64,000 bases of DNA from positions 44,987,538 through 45,051,537 of the forward strand of contig NC_133970.1 in the NCBI RefSeq assembly GCF_031877795.1, in the 5' to 3' direction. Position 1 is the stretch's first letter. The number at the start of each line of letters is the position of its first letter. The notes under the pieces were generated by a model. The model was not told the DNA's origin. It saw nothing but the letters and a program-made list of their open reading frames with translations, and ran no database searches. The translations under genes were made by a program, and so were the position numbers. This document shows positions 10,767-20,493 of the stretch, in pieces. The DNA is from Strix aluco (Eukaryota > Chordata > Aves > Strigiformes > Strigidae).

Positions 10767-12095
10767 TCAATTTTTTTCATGAGACATGCCGTCTTTTAAC
10801 AAAGCCATAAACATTTCCTTACGAGAAATCCTGCTTTCACCACCTTTCGGGCTGTCTCGCGTGTCTCGATTCCCTGCACTCCCTTGGGGGCCCCACTCTC
10901 CAAGGTCACCCAGCTGCTGTATTTTTTCTATCACATTACAAAGGAGATTTTCTGTCTTATTAATCAAGAGAGTCATGATTACATTTTTATATGCGGGTGG
11001 GGCACCCTTAATCAGTTTATTTCTCATGGTGACAGACAAACGATGCCACATCATAGTGTCAGCATCTTCTATAAAAACTGCCGCTTTTGGTGTTCGGGGC
11101 TGTGGTGCCGGGCTCGGCTGCACTACCAATATGGCTGCGGCAAAGAGCTGCGCCTTGTGGCCCTCGGTACCTACATGTTGGCAAGTTTTCAGATAATCGC
11201 CAAGCTCCTGGGTTTTTCCCCGGAGTGGTGCAAGCACCGCTTGACAGTCACTATTAGCGCTGTCATATGCCAGTTGTAATATTAGGGCTTTGGCTGCCTC
11301 AGAGTTATCTACCTGTCGAGAGATCACCGCCTGTAAACGACCTATAAATTGCCAATATGACTCCTGAGACCCTTGTTGGATGGTTGCAAAAGAACCCATT
11401 CTGTGTTCCCCATCAGGTACCTTTTTCCACACTATTACAGCAGCTCCGGAGGCCTGGGTAAACAAGCACTGATCTTGCCGGGCTTGAACAAGGGGGTCCA
11501 TATACTGCCCTTTTCCAACCAGCACGTCATAGCCTATCAGCGTACCGTCAGCCACATTTTTCATGGATTGCACAGTATAGAGATCTGGATACTCGCTTTT
11601 CCAGATGTAATACTGTGCCGACGTTAATACCGTTTTTATAAGTGCCATCCAATCCCACGGGACCAATTGATGCCCATGAGCGATTGCCTCCAGTATACCT
11701 GTCGTAAATGAGCTTTGAAGCCCGTTCTCATTAATGCTTTTCTGTAGTTCTTCAAAAACCTGGTATGGCAGGGGCTCATGCTGCGGCTGCTGCTTGGGTC
11801 TTAAAATTACCAGAAACGCCACAGGGTCCCCATCGCTCAGTGCCTCCTTAAAACACATCTCTAGCCTAGATCCTCCTCCCTGAATCTCTACCGGGAATGC
11901 CTCCGGTGGGGGAGGTGGAGAATCTGGAGGTACAGATTTTAGTTCCTCACCTTTACCCTTTTCACCCCTGCTTGTTTCTGCCGGGGGAGCACTGGGAGAT
12001 ACTTCTTTCTCCTGTCGGGACGGGGTACCGACGGGTTCTACTATTTCTCCTGCCAGCGGTTGTAAAGTCATGTAAATCAATCGCCATGTAAACAA
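10767..12095 (-). pseudogene. Retroviral gag, capsid-containing open frame (442 codons)
   Basis: This is the longest surviving viral frame. It starts with a proline-rich linker region (about residues 20-75), then a capsid N-terminal domain (about 100-230) and a capsid C-terminal domain with a major homology region (about residues 240-275; Q-Q-G-x-x-E-x-Y-W-x-F and R-L-Q-A). The end is rich in Lys/Gly without a clear zinc-knuckle pair. The arrangement fits a betaretrovirus-like (ERVK) gag. The matrix region lies upstream at 12096-12329, cut off by a stop. Another ORF overlaps toward protease (10475-10780) and probably represents the gag-pro junction in a shifted frame. Confidence 0.85.
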
Positions 12096-12329
12096 GACAG
12101 AGGTCGGAACTACGATCCCCAGCTCTTTTTTAGTTTTAAACTCCTGTCCGACCTTCCACCATAATGCTAAATCAAAAGTTCAGTCTGCCGGGAACCACGT
12201 ACAATACCTCAAGATATAGCACAGTAACTCATGCAGTTGATCGTCTGTTACTGAACACTGGGCAGCCTTCAATAACTGCTTTAAAACTTGCATACACAGC
12301 TTCTGTTCCTTCGAAAACCCTGACCCCAT
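12096..12329 (-). pseudogene. Retroviral gag, matrix N-terminus, interrupted
   Basis: The likely gag start is the minus-strand ATG at 12329. It is followed by Gly and a short Gly/Ser/Lys run of the kind that is N-myristoylated, then a helical matrix-like segment. The frame is stopped by TGA at 12182-12180, about 50 codons in. Sequence further down continues to resemble matrix before the long capsid frame begins at 12095. Confidence 0.65.
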
Positions 12330-12618
12330 GATTTATGAGAAAGAGAAAAAAGAGAAAGAAAAACCCCTTATGATTTAAGAGAAAGAGAAGAAGAGCCGTG
12401 TGCTAGCAACTTCCCACAGCTGTCTGGTACTCACCAGATAATTTAAGAGAAAGAGAAAAAGAGAAAGAAAACCCCTTCTGTTCTTATGTATGCTGGAAGC
12501 TTCCCACAGCCGGGCGCTGCTGTCTGGTACTTACCAGATAAATGAATACTGTAATCCGGACTCCACGTTCCTCCTTCGTATACGAGCACGCCGCTGTCTT
12601 CTTCAATTTCCCGTACGG

Positions 12619-12634
12619 CTCACACGGGGCACCA
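12619..12634 (-). promoter_or_regulatory. Primer-binding site, complementary to tRNA-Met (CAU)
   Basis: Two bases inside the 5' LTR the minus strand reads TGGTGCCCCGTGTGAG. Its plus-strand complement ctcacacggggcacca matches the 3' end of vertebrate elongator tRNA-Met ending CACGGGGCA plus CCA. The position directly after the LTR is where retroviruses place this site. The tRNA assignment is from memory of tRNA 3' ends. Confidence 0.7.
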
Positions 12635-12636
12635 CT

Positions 12637-12985
12637 TACCGCTCTCAGACCAGCTGGGATCGGGGCGACGCGCTGAATCATGACAAACTCACGCCAGTCT
12701 GTTGAAGGGGGGGCATTGCCAAGAGCAAATGCTGCCGCACTGTGTGCAAGCTCCCAATTTGTTACCACCTGTTTACATAGGTTCGTTTTTACTTCTACAT
12801 CCTACTGACCTCCAGGTTTTGCCTGTTTACTGCTCACATGCTCACCACACTCTGCAGGTGGTGTTTTTTACTGCTGTTTTTCACACAACATGGTGTTACA
12901 TGATGTTGCCTCAGCTATCCACACTCATTCTTCTAACCTCAAGGTCAGTTTACATTTTGCTTACTACCAATTCTTAATTCCCACA
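12637..12985 (-). repeat. 5' LTR of the provirus
   Basis: Minus strand TGTGGGAATTAAGAATTGG... to GAGAGCGGTA. It has the same length (349 bp) as the 3' LTR and aligns to it without large gaps. It is flanked on the high side by aaactg (12986-12991), the second half of the 6-bp target duplication. The terminal CA has decayed to TA. Confidence 0.9.
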
Positions 12986-13244
12986 AAACTGCTTGATAAA
13001 TTCACATGCAAATATTAAAGCCTGGATCATTTGGTTGTAAAACACCACTCAAGTCAAAGAAACATACTCCCTTAGCAACTGGTGTCAGGTTCTGTGATAT
13101 CTGATTACTACAGCTAGCAGAAGACACCACCTTGCTCACCTTACAGAATATGAGGGCATTACAACCAGGTTATTTCCACCATCTTAGGGGCAGGTAAAAA
13201 TAATGCAAAAGAAAGGGAAAAACTCTAATTGAAAGTCTTAACTC

Positions 13245-13630
13245 CTATCCTGTTTGTTCAATCTCTTTTGAACTTGTAACTGTTCCGCTATCATCATGTA
13301 AAATCACAGATTTGTCGTATAACTCCTTGTAGTACAATGATTGCGAAATACTGCTGAGAAATTGAGAGAAGTTTTTGTTTGCACATGTTACCCTGCAGTC
13401 TTCTAATAAGCTTATGCCAGTCTGTGTACAAGCCAGTTCCATCTGTAATTCTGAAAAAACACATTGACAAAATGCAAACTCAGTAGACCATGGCATAGTT
13501 ACATCATAGTCACACACTGTATTTTCTGTGCCTACAGACCAAATGGACTTCTTGTTAGAAAAATTGAACTTTTGCTCTGGGAATCCAAAACTTCCAATTC
13601 CTTCTTCTTTTCCCTTCCTACTACAAAAAA
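13245..13630 (-). CDS. Unrecognised exon-like ORF (about 128 codons to TAG)
   Basis: The minus-strand frame is open from upstream of 13643 to a TAG at 13247-13245. It is preceded by a splice-acceptor-like GGATTTTTTTGTAG (AG near 13630). The product is protein-like: mixed polar and hydrophobic residues, eight cysteines, no low-complexity run. It contains segments such as S-I-W-S-V-G-T-E-N-T-V-C-D-Y-D and C-Q-C-V-F-S-E-L-Q-M-E-L-A-C. It does not look like AGXT2 or any viral protein I know. The provirus ends 255 bp below its stop and an LTR lies about 20 bp above its acceptor. It could be the last coding exon of a gene cut up by insertions, or a pseudo-exon. I do not assign a function. Confidence 0.35.
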
Positions 13631-13650
13631 ATCCAACCAACACCTAAAAT

Positions 13651-14102
13651 GCAGGAACAACCCCAAAACCATGGATGAAATGCAAAGAGCAAATTTATTC
13701 TCGTTGCCTTGCGACCTAGGGAATCTCTGCAGCAGCACCCGGGCAGAGGCATGCAAGCGGGGACACAGACACTGCAGAGCTCGGTCCTTGCTGGCCAGAA
13801 AGAGAAGAAAGAAAAGAGCTTGAACCTGCTGCTTTCACCTGTATATATCGGGGATTTTCGCAGGCGTACTTTTCCACTGTGCTTTGATCTTTCCCACAGC
13901 AGGGCAGGAATCTCAAGGATGTTCAATAAGGTGCCTCTGAGTCTCTCACAGGCCTGTGTTATCTAAACACAGACATTCTACCCTTCAAGCACACCGAGCT
14001 AAGCAACAATTAGTGAGATATATGTGTTTTTCAGCACCCCAGCTGCAAGTCACTTGAGTGTGTTTGCAATCCTCCTCACCAATCTTCCATTATATTCCCA
14101 CA
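13651..14102 (-). mobile_element. Probable solo LTR (minus strand)
   Basis: Plus strand tgcaggaacaac...atattcccaca. The minus strand starts TGTGGGAATATAATGG and has a TATA-like CGATATATACAGG near 13845 and AATAAATTTGC near 13690, the layout of an LTR. No target duplication was found, so the low-coordinate boundary is approximate. Confidence 0.6.
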
Positions 14103-14663
14103 GTTATGTATGCATGTGAATTAAAATACTAAAGAGAGCCTGTTGAAACGGGGGTGTGTGTGTGGAATACTCTAATTGTTGTTAACAGGAGACCCATAGA
14201 GGAGCTTTTACATTGTGCTGTGTATGGAATGTTTTGCCTCATATAAGACTTTTTTGCTATCGCTGGCTTCAGGTTGTCTTTACTATTCATATTATTCCAA
14301 AACAAAAGCTGGAGAGCTGTCAAAACTTCAGAAACAGCAGGAAACACCAATCAACATCTCTTTTCTTCCAGATGTGCTAAACTGAGTTCCATGACTTCTA
14401 GAGTTGATCACAGTGCTGGAAACAAAGGCCAGGATTTTCAGAAGAAATATGAGAATATGAGCTGTCACCTGCCCCAAATTTTTCTCAGTGGGAAGCAGGT
14501 GCATGAGGTTCTCTGCAATATTTTCTTCAGTTGCCCTTGCAAATCCTAGCCAGAGGTCTATCTTTCTTGAGCAGGTAAATATAACCTGAGTATGCATTTT
14601 TATTTCCAGAGCTCCCTAGTATTCTCTAATCTAAAAAATAAATACTTTTTGTCATTGACTAAC

Positions 14664-14757
14664 CTTCAGAACAGCTGCATTTTCAAACAGTTTGCACTGG
14701 AGAATCTCTACAATGGCTGCTTTCCCATGGACCACAAAAAACATCTGGTAACATTGT
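14664..14757 (-). pseudogene. AGXT2: AGXT2 pseudogene, exon with in-frame stop
   Basis: The minus strand reads T-M-L-P-D-V-F-C-G-P-W-E-S-S-H-C-R-D-S-P, then V-Q-T-V-stop-K-C-S-C. It matches the AGXT2 segment around '[20 protein letters not shown]' and 'RKCSC'. The stop is a TGA at 14685-14683 where Arg (CGA) is expected, a typical CpG transition. Conserved Arg and Gly positions are also altered. An acceptor (CAG, then ACA-ATG) and a donor (GAAG/GTTAGT) frame a 94-nt exon in phase with the preceding one. No later AGXT2 exon (the PLP-lysine region or C-terminus) was found at lower coordinates. Confidence 0.88.
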
Positions 14758-15419
14758 CTGTCAAGCATAAGAGAAACAGCTACAGATCTGATGACACCTT
14801 TCTAAGGGATGTTTTGATCATACCTAGGGATGACTGACTCCAATGAAGAAAACTAAAAAAAAGTCTGTTAGAGTCAAAGGGCATAACTAGTTTACGCAAC
14901 TTGTCTGAAGAACACTTGTGGAATAATACCAAACTTCCCCCTCAAGGAATGGTAGAGCAGAGTCAGAAGTTTTAGAAACAAGTTTAGACTATTCCAGCAA
15001 TAGTCACTCAATTGATGATTTCCTTTGTTTTGTTCTTTAAGTTAGCAGTTTTGATTATCTAAGTTTAATAACAACATTTTTAGAGTTCCTAGTAGTACTT
15101 CAGTAATCCAAAGTATGATCAAATCTGCAAAATACAGGGAGGTAGGCAGATCTAGTAATTGCAGGCTGGAAATTGGGAACTCCTGTCTTCTAATCCTGAC
15201 TGCTGATGAAACACCACATGATTTCAGGCAACTCATCTACTGAGTCAGGTTGGGAGTCTGCTATAAAGGAGCCTTCCTAGAACCAGTGCTGTGGCTGAGC
15301 TATCACCAGCACAGATCAGAGTAGCCAATGCCAGCTTCTAGCAAAGTCATTCCCATTTTCTCAAGGGCAGAGAGATAGCTTATTGCCATTCACCCCCAAT
15401 GGATCTCCTTAACAGATAT

Positions 15420-16402
15420 TGTTGTGGATGAAAGTATTAACACAGTAATGATTTAGCAGCAAATCAAGATTTATTAATGACTAGCAGCACTTAATCATTA
15501 ACCAATTAAAAGATTTAAAAAATAATTCAGTAAAATATGTTACAATTAAAATAGCAGCTTGACTACAGATTCGAAGATGACAAGATTAGCACTAACTTAC
15601 TATACAGTACCTTAAATCAATATATACATGTATGCATATTCACAAACACAAAGCATACAAACACACAGACAGACAAAAGTATTTGGATCCAGTGGAATAA
15701 GTATGTATCCACACTAGTGAAAATAACTGTGTATACCCAAACACACGGGTAAGCAGAGAGAGTGGGTGAAAGAGAAGCTAGCTCAAAGTTAAAATCTCCC
15801 ACTTCTCAAGTTTAGAGTAAATGATCACAATGCATCGGCATTCCTCAACGGGCAATAAATGAGACTTGAGCGGGTCGACTTCACCCTGGCCTCCCGTTGG
15901 CTCTAACGGCAGACAGTACCTTAAGAGTTTTGGTACCTGAGAGGCATTCCGACTCAGGAGAGATGCTGGTCACAGTCCTGCTGTGATCCAGGAGAGCTCA
16001 AAGGGTTTCACTTGGGGTCAGTATTTATAGGGTCCAAGATAATTGACTTTTGTCAGGTACTTTTCACTCTGGCCCAGCTTGAACAATGAAGTATTCTGGT
16101 GTCTTCCACCAGCTGCACAAGAACTTTATGGATGTGCAATTCTGTTATTGTTCTCCCTTGACCACATCCCAAGTACAGATGTACCAGGCTGTCAGGAGGT
16201 GATGGGCTGTTATAACTGTTCCAAAGAGATAGGGAGAGCAGGAGCCAGGCTCATCAAAGGGGCACCTTAACGCTCTGGTCCACTGCCATTTGCAATCCAT
16301 TTGGTATGTGGCCTAGGAAGGGGGTTGGAATCACACCAAGCACAGAGCGGCCTAGAAAGGAGAGGCGGGGGGGGGGGGGGGGGGAAGAATTGCACCACCA
16401 CA
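15420..16402 (-). mobile_element. Solo LTR (~983 bp) within the AGXT2 relic
   Basis: Plus strand tgttgtggatga...gcaccaccaca (TG...CA) with a perfect 5-bp target duplication gatat at 15415-15419 and 16403-16407. The minus strand has a TATA-like CTATAAATACTG near 16025. A G18 homopolymer (16367-16384) lies near its minus-strand start. It inserted into the intron between two AGXT2 exons (14664-14757 and 16820-16913). Confidence 0.9.
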
Positions 16403-16819
16403 GATATGTCTCCTGTCTCGCTGAGATGAGGTATGCAGGTTTTTTTCATTCCAGGGGAGGATCTACTTCAGACTATCTGAAAGCAGCTTTGCACAGATTT
16501 GCCAAAACAAACTTGAGAGAAGGGGTTCTGAGCGTTATTATTTTGCACCTTACATAGACTTCCATGGAAGCACCAAGCATGGCTAAACCACTGTAAATCA
16601 TGACCACTTGTGTTATGGTTGTCCTGACTCCAAATTAGCAGAACTATATACAGAGAGGGAAAGTGGACTCTGGCTCTTGTTGCACTTACACAGTAGGAAC
16701 AGCTACATTGCAGTTTAGTTAGTAACCATAAAGCACTTTGAGGATAGAAAATGTACTAATTGTTGAAATATTCAAATAAACTGTTACCCATATTATTTTT
16801 TAAAAATAAAAAACCTCAC

Positions 16820-16913
16820 TGTTGAACAGCCAAAGCCATTGGCAACACCATTCTTATAGAGACCAATAGATGTCAATCCAAGCGTGTAAAGGGTGCCTCC
16901 ATGGTATGCTCCT
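16820..16913 (-). pseudogene. AGXT2: AGXT2 pseudogene, GAYHG exon
   Basis: Acceptor TTTGCACAG at 16914 onward, 94 nt, donor ACA/GTGAGG. The translation begins G-A-Y-H-G-G-T-L-Y-T-L-G-L-T-S-I-G, which is the class III aminotransferase segment following the PLP-binding region of AGXT2 ('GAYHG...YTLGLT'). Its phase matches the exon at 18047-18141 (split Arg codon AG/A). This exon on its own is intact; the gene is called a pseudogene because of damage in the others. Confidence 0.88.
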
Positions 16914-18046
16914 CTGTGCAAACACACAAAACACAAGAACATCACTCATTTTCAAAAAGAGACTGTAGCAATATTAGTTCTGAGAAGGCATGCTTCTGAG
17001 CTACAAATTATTGGGAAAAAATGTGCATTGTTACACTCAAAACAAGAAGATTCCTACTGCCATTTTTTGCTCTGGTTTTGGAAGATCCATGACTGCCCAT
17101 CTGCACTGGTTTCCTGAAATTTCAAATGTTAAAAATGTGAGGTGATGTTTCCAAGGAGAGAAGAACAATGATTGAAATCGACAGCAATTCAGACAGATTT
17201 TGTGCAAGTGCTTCACAAAGTTCTCCTGTAGCACCTGAGCCCTACAGAGCAAATATCTCTGTTCTTTGGATCTTGGGAACTGCTGCTCTCTCCAACAGAT
17301 GCTGTCAATCATTAAACTACATGGTGTTTTGCTGCTAGTTTTATACATAAATGCAAGCTAGGTGGATACCCAATGTTCTGCTGAGCAGAATAACAGAAAG
17401 GTCCAGCTCTTCATAATAAGGCCTTTTATTCTAATATTTAAGGTCATCTTGGTCATGCAAAGAGAAGAACTGCTTACACTGGTGCTTATATAGCACTCAC
17501 CCCTGCACCACCTCTGTCATTAATCCAGAAGAGCTGTTTGTGTACCTGTGCAATCAATTATGGTTCAGGGATCTGGCAGAAAAATAAGGCAGCAAAACAA
17601 ACAAAACAATAAAATCCTTCTGCCAGGTTAGCTTTCAGCCTGAGCAGTTCCCTGCTGTGGTTCACCACACTGCTCTTCCAGATACCTTTTTACCACCGCA
17701 AAGGGGGGCACTGCAGGAGTGGAATGAAGGAAGAAAGTAGCAATTGCTGAAGCTTACTCTGGCCCTGAACAAAGGTCCACTGAAGCACACCCGGAACACA
17801 GAGACTAAATCGTTTTCTAAATAGCAAAAGCAGAAATTGCAGGTTGTGTTTTGTATGCAAACAGTCCTAATACACTGTATCAAATCTTTAACTCCCATTT
17901 TATTCCTCTTTGTCAAATAAAATAATTTTATAGTGTTCTCCTCAGCAGATCTGGGATTAAAGAGTTCTCTATTATTTTTTGGTTTAGGCACATAGAGATT
18001 AATCACACAGACACAATAAGTTTTGTAAAGATTGTATCACCATTAC

Positions 18047-18141
18047 CTGAAAGCGATGATGTCGAAGTTACAAGTATATAGCCTTGCCATGAACATAGAC
18101 AAATCATTGGCTTCTGACCCACTGTTGGTTAGATAAACCAC
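18047..18141 (-). pseudogene. AGXT2: AGXT2 pseudogene, NSGSEAND exon
   Basis: This 95-nt exon lies between acceptor CTCCCGTAG and donor CAG/GTAATG. It reads [20 protein letters not shown] and on. N-S-G-S-E-A-N is the cofactor-phosphate-binding motif of class III PLP aminotransferases, and the whole is close to AGXT2, the mitochondrial alanine-glyoxylate / dimethylarginine aminotransferase. The exon itself is undamaged. It begins in phase 0, whereas the exon found upstream (18745-18915) ends in phase 2. The intervening exon that would join them is missing. Confidence 0.9.
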
Positions 18142-18744
18142 CTACGGGAGAATGCTTAGGATCAGTACAGCACACAATCACCACCTTCTTGTTTGGCATC
18201 AGACCATGTCACTTAGTAACATTATGAACAATAACCTACCACTGCCACAAGGTGACCTCACTGCAATAAACTTAGTGTTGCCCATACACTACAGATGAGA
18301 ACTAAGATCAAGCTGATCTACTCTGGGAGAGTACAGAAAATCTTTAAGAGTTGGAGTCTTCAGGTTTTCCATCTCACATCTAAGATGGAACAGTGATTTG
18401 AAGAAAAATCAAAGTGTCTGGGTCGAACTGAGCATGCCAAGACAAGACAAAGGGATTCAGTTCTACACACATGTGCACACATGCATGGACACACCTACCT
18501 CTCTTATTAATTCTGAAAATTCAGACACTGCTTCATTTGCCAAATGGATGAAAAAAGAGACAAAATTAATGAATTCTCCAAAATGTAGTGGAAATTGACC
18601 TTAATATAAGTGATACATGACAATTCAGTGAATTATATTCTGGTTTTAGTCTCGCAGTGCCACAGCTTAACAAAGAACAAAACCAACATTAGTATCTCTT
18701 CCTGTATTTTATAGTATAAATCAAATAAATAGTAATAAACTTAC

Positions 18745-18915
18745 AGGTGACAGTGACCAACACTAACAGTGACAATGTCAGCAAAGAGGACAAGGTATCT
18801 TCGTCCTTCATAATTGAAGAACTGCATATGTTCTTGATGGCTTCTTGTAATACATTCACAATGAAGGAGAAATATTTTGTTCATGAGTCTTCTGCATGTG
18901 TTCATACTAATAGGA
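18745..18915 (-). pseudogene. AGXT2: AGXT2 pseudogene, VTVSVGHCH exon
   Basis: Acceptor TTTTTTTATTCCACTCAG, 171 nt, donor CT/GTAAGT. The second half (H-Q-E-H-M-Q, then [16 protein letters not shown]) matches AGXT2. Signs of decay: the conserved aspartate of the Y-L-D-F motif is Val, the Gly of the following 'GIVTV' is Asp, and about eight residues (around C-E-C-I-T-R-S-H) are inserted in frame before H-M-Q. The N-terminal mitochondrial-targeting exons were not found between here and PRLR. Confidence 0.82.
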
Positions 18916-19489
18916 CTGAGTGGAATAAAAAAAGTCAGTATCCATTTATGCTTTCTAAAGGTCCAGACTAATGGAGCTGTAGTGGATTCCATAGATTACA
19001 CAGCTGTCTACAGCAGTTGTTCACAGAATTAAGATTTTTAACAAATTCTGGCACATAGAGGGCTCTACAGACCTCTGAAACTCAGAATTTGAAATAAGAC
19101 TGCTGTTCTGCACTTATCTCTTCCTTGAAGTTTTTAAAATCAACAGTTTAGCTATATGTAATAGAAATGTCACATAGGCACATATATAGGTTATATCCTG
19201 GTTGTAACATAATTGGTTTTTCCCCAAACAAGCAAATTTTATAATCATATTTAATGCACAGACTATAGCAGATGAGCCTTTCACTCAGATCTAGTAGTCC
19301 AGACTTAAATTCAGTGTAGTATGTATGACTGACTTAGTATTTTTAGGTACAAAGTTGCAAGGAGGTATTTTTGCTTGTATGGAGACAGAGCTTTTCCATT
19401 TTGGCTGCCTAAAGGCAACTACAAAATAGTAAGAAAATTATCAAACACATATCAAAGTACACATCTGAAAGAGTTTCCCAATAAGCCTG

Positions 19490-20493
19490 TGTGCTGGGTT
19501 TGTGTGTGTGGTGGGGTTTTGGTAGTGGGGGAGGGGGCTACAGCGGTGGCTACTGTGAGAAGCTTCTCGAAGCTCCCCTGGCTCCAAGTCAGACCCGCCT
19601 CTGGCCAAGGCTGAGCCAATTAGTGATGGTGGCTGCACCTCTGTGATAACGTATTTCAGAAGGGGAACCTGGGAGGAAGAGTGGGAGTTGTGAGGAGGAG
19701 TTGCTAAGAGGACACCTATGCAAACACCGAGGTCAGTGGAAGAAAGGAGAAGGGGAGAAGGTGTACCAGTGCAAAGACTCCCTTGCAGCCTGTGGTGAGA
19801 TGGCAGGGCCACCCCCCTGCCACCCATGGAGGTCTACAGTGGAGCAGATGCCCACCTGCAGCCCATGGAGGATCCCACGCCAATCTGGGTGACTGTGCCT
19901 GAAGAAGGGCAGGACTCTGAGAGAAGAGCCCCTGCTGTTGTAGTTCAGCACTGGGAGCATTGCAACACACAGGAGGGATCCACACTGGAGCAGCATGGGA
20001 AGGGCTGTGGCCCATGGGAAGGACACGTCAGAGGAGGTTCATGGAGGTCTGTCCTGTGAGAGGGGAACCATGCTGGAGCAGGAGAAGAATGCAAGGAGTT
20101 CCCTCCTCCTTGAGGAAGAAGCATCAGGACTGACCGCAACCCCCCATTCCCTGCCCCCTGCGCCGCTGAGGGAGGAGGTAGAGAAATTGGGAGCAAAGCT
20201 GAGCCTGGGAAGAAGGGAGAGGTGGGGAGAAGGTGTTTTTAAGATGTGGTAATGCTTCTCACTGTCCTACTCTGTTAAGTGTTGTTGTTGTTAGTGTTTG
20301 AATTAAATTGATGTTCTTTTTCTTCCCCTAACGAATCTGTCTTTTGCCCATGACTATAATGGGTGAATCATCCCTCCCTGTCCTTATCTTAATTCCTGAG
20401 CCTTTTGCTTTATTGTCTCCTCATTCCTGAGGGGGAAGGGGTGAGTGAGCAGCTGCGTGGTGCTCAGTTTTCCTCTGGGCTCAAACCATGACA
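19490..20493 (+). mobile_element. Solo LTR of family 'A', copy 1 (~1.0 kb)
   Basis: Starts tgtgctgggtttgtgtgtg and ends gggctcaaaccatgaca. It is flanked by gcctg (19485-19489) and gcttg (20494-20498), a 5-bp duplication with one mismatch. Its sequence is near-collinear with 33237-34252. It contains a tatttcagaagggg/tatttaagaagggg TATA-like segment near 19650. Open frames inside are LTR sequence. Confidence 0.88.

Larger units (their letters stand above)
7390..12985 (-). mobile_element. ERVK-like provirus with two LTRs, internally deleted
   Basis: The outer boundaries are exact. The 6-bp direct repeat aaactg lies at 7384-7389 and 12986-12991, flanking two related ~349-bp LTRs (7390-7738 and 12637-12985). 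Reading the minus strand, the order is 5' LTR, tRNA-Met-type primer site, gag, protease, a short piece of RT joined to the C-terminal half of integrase, a trace of env transmembrane subunit, then 3' LTR. Most of RT, all of RNase H, the start of integrase and nearly all of env are gone. Gag has at least one stop. The two LTRs differ at roughly one position in ten by eye, so the insertion is old. The element cannot make virus. Confidence 0.93.

Noticed and set aside
18650..18675. Possible trace (K-L-W-H) of the missing AGXT2 exon
   Set aside because: Only four residues match and a stop follows soon. Too short to separate from chance.
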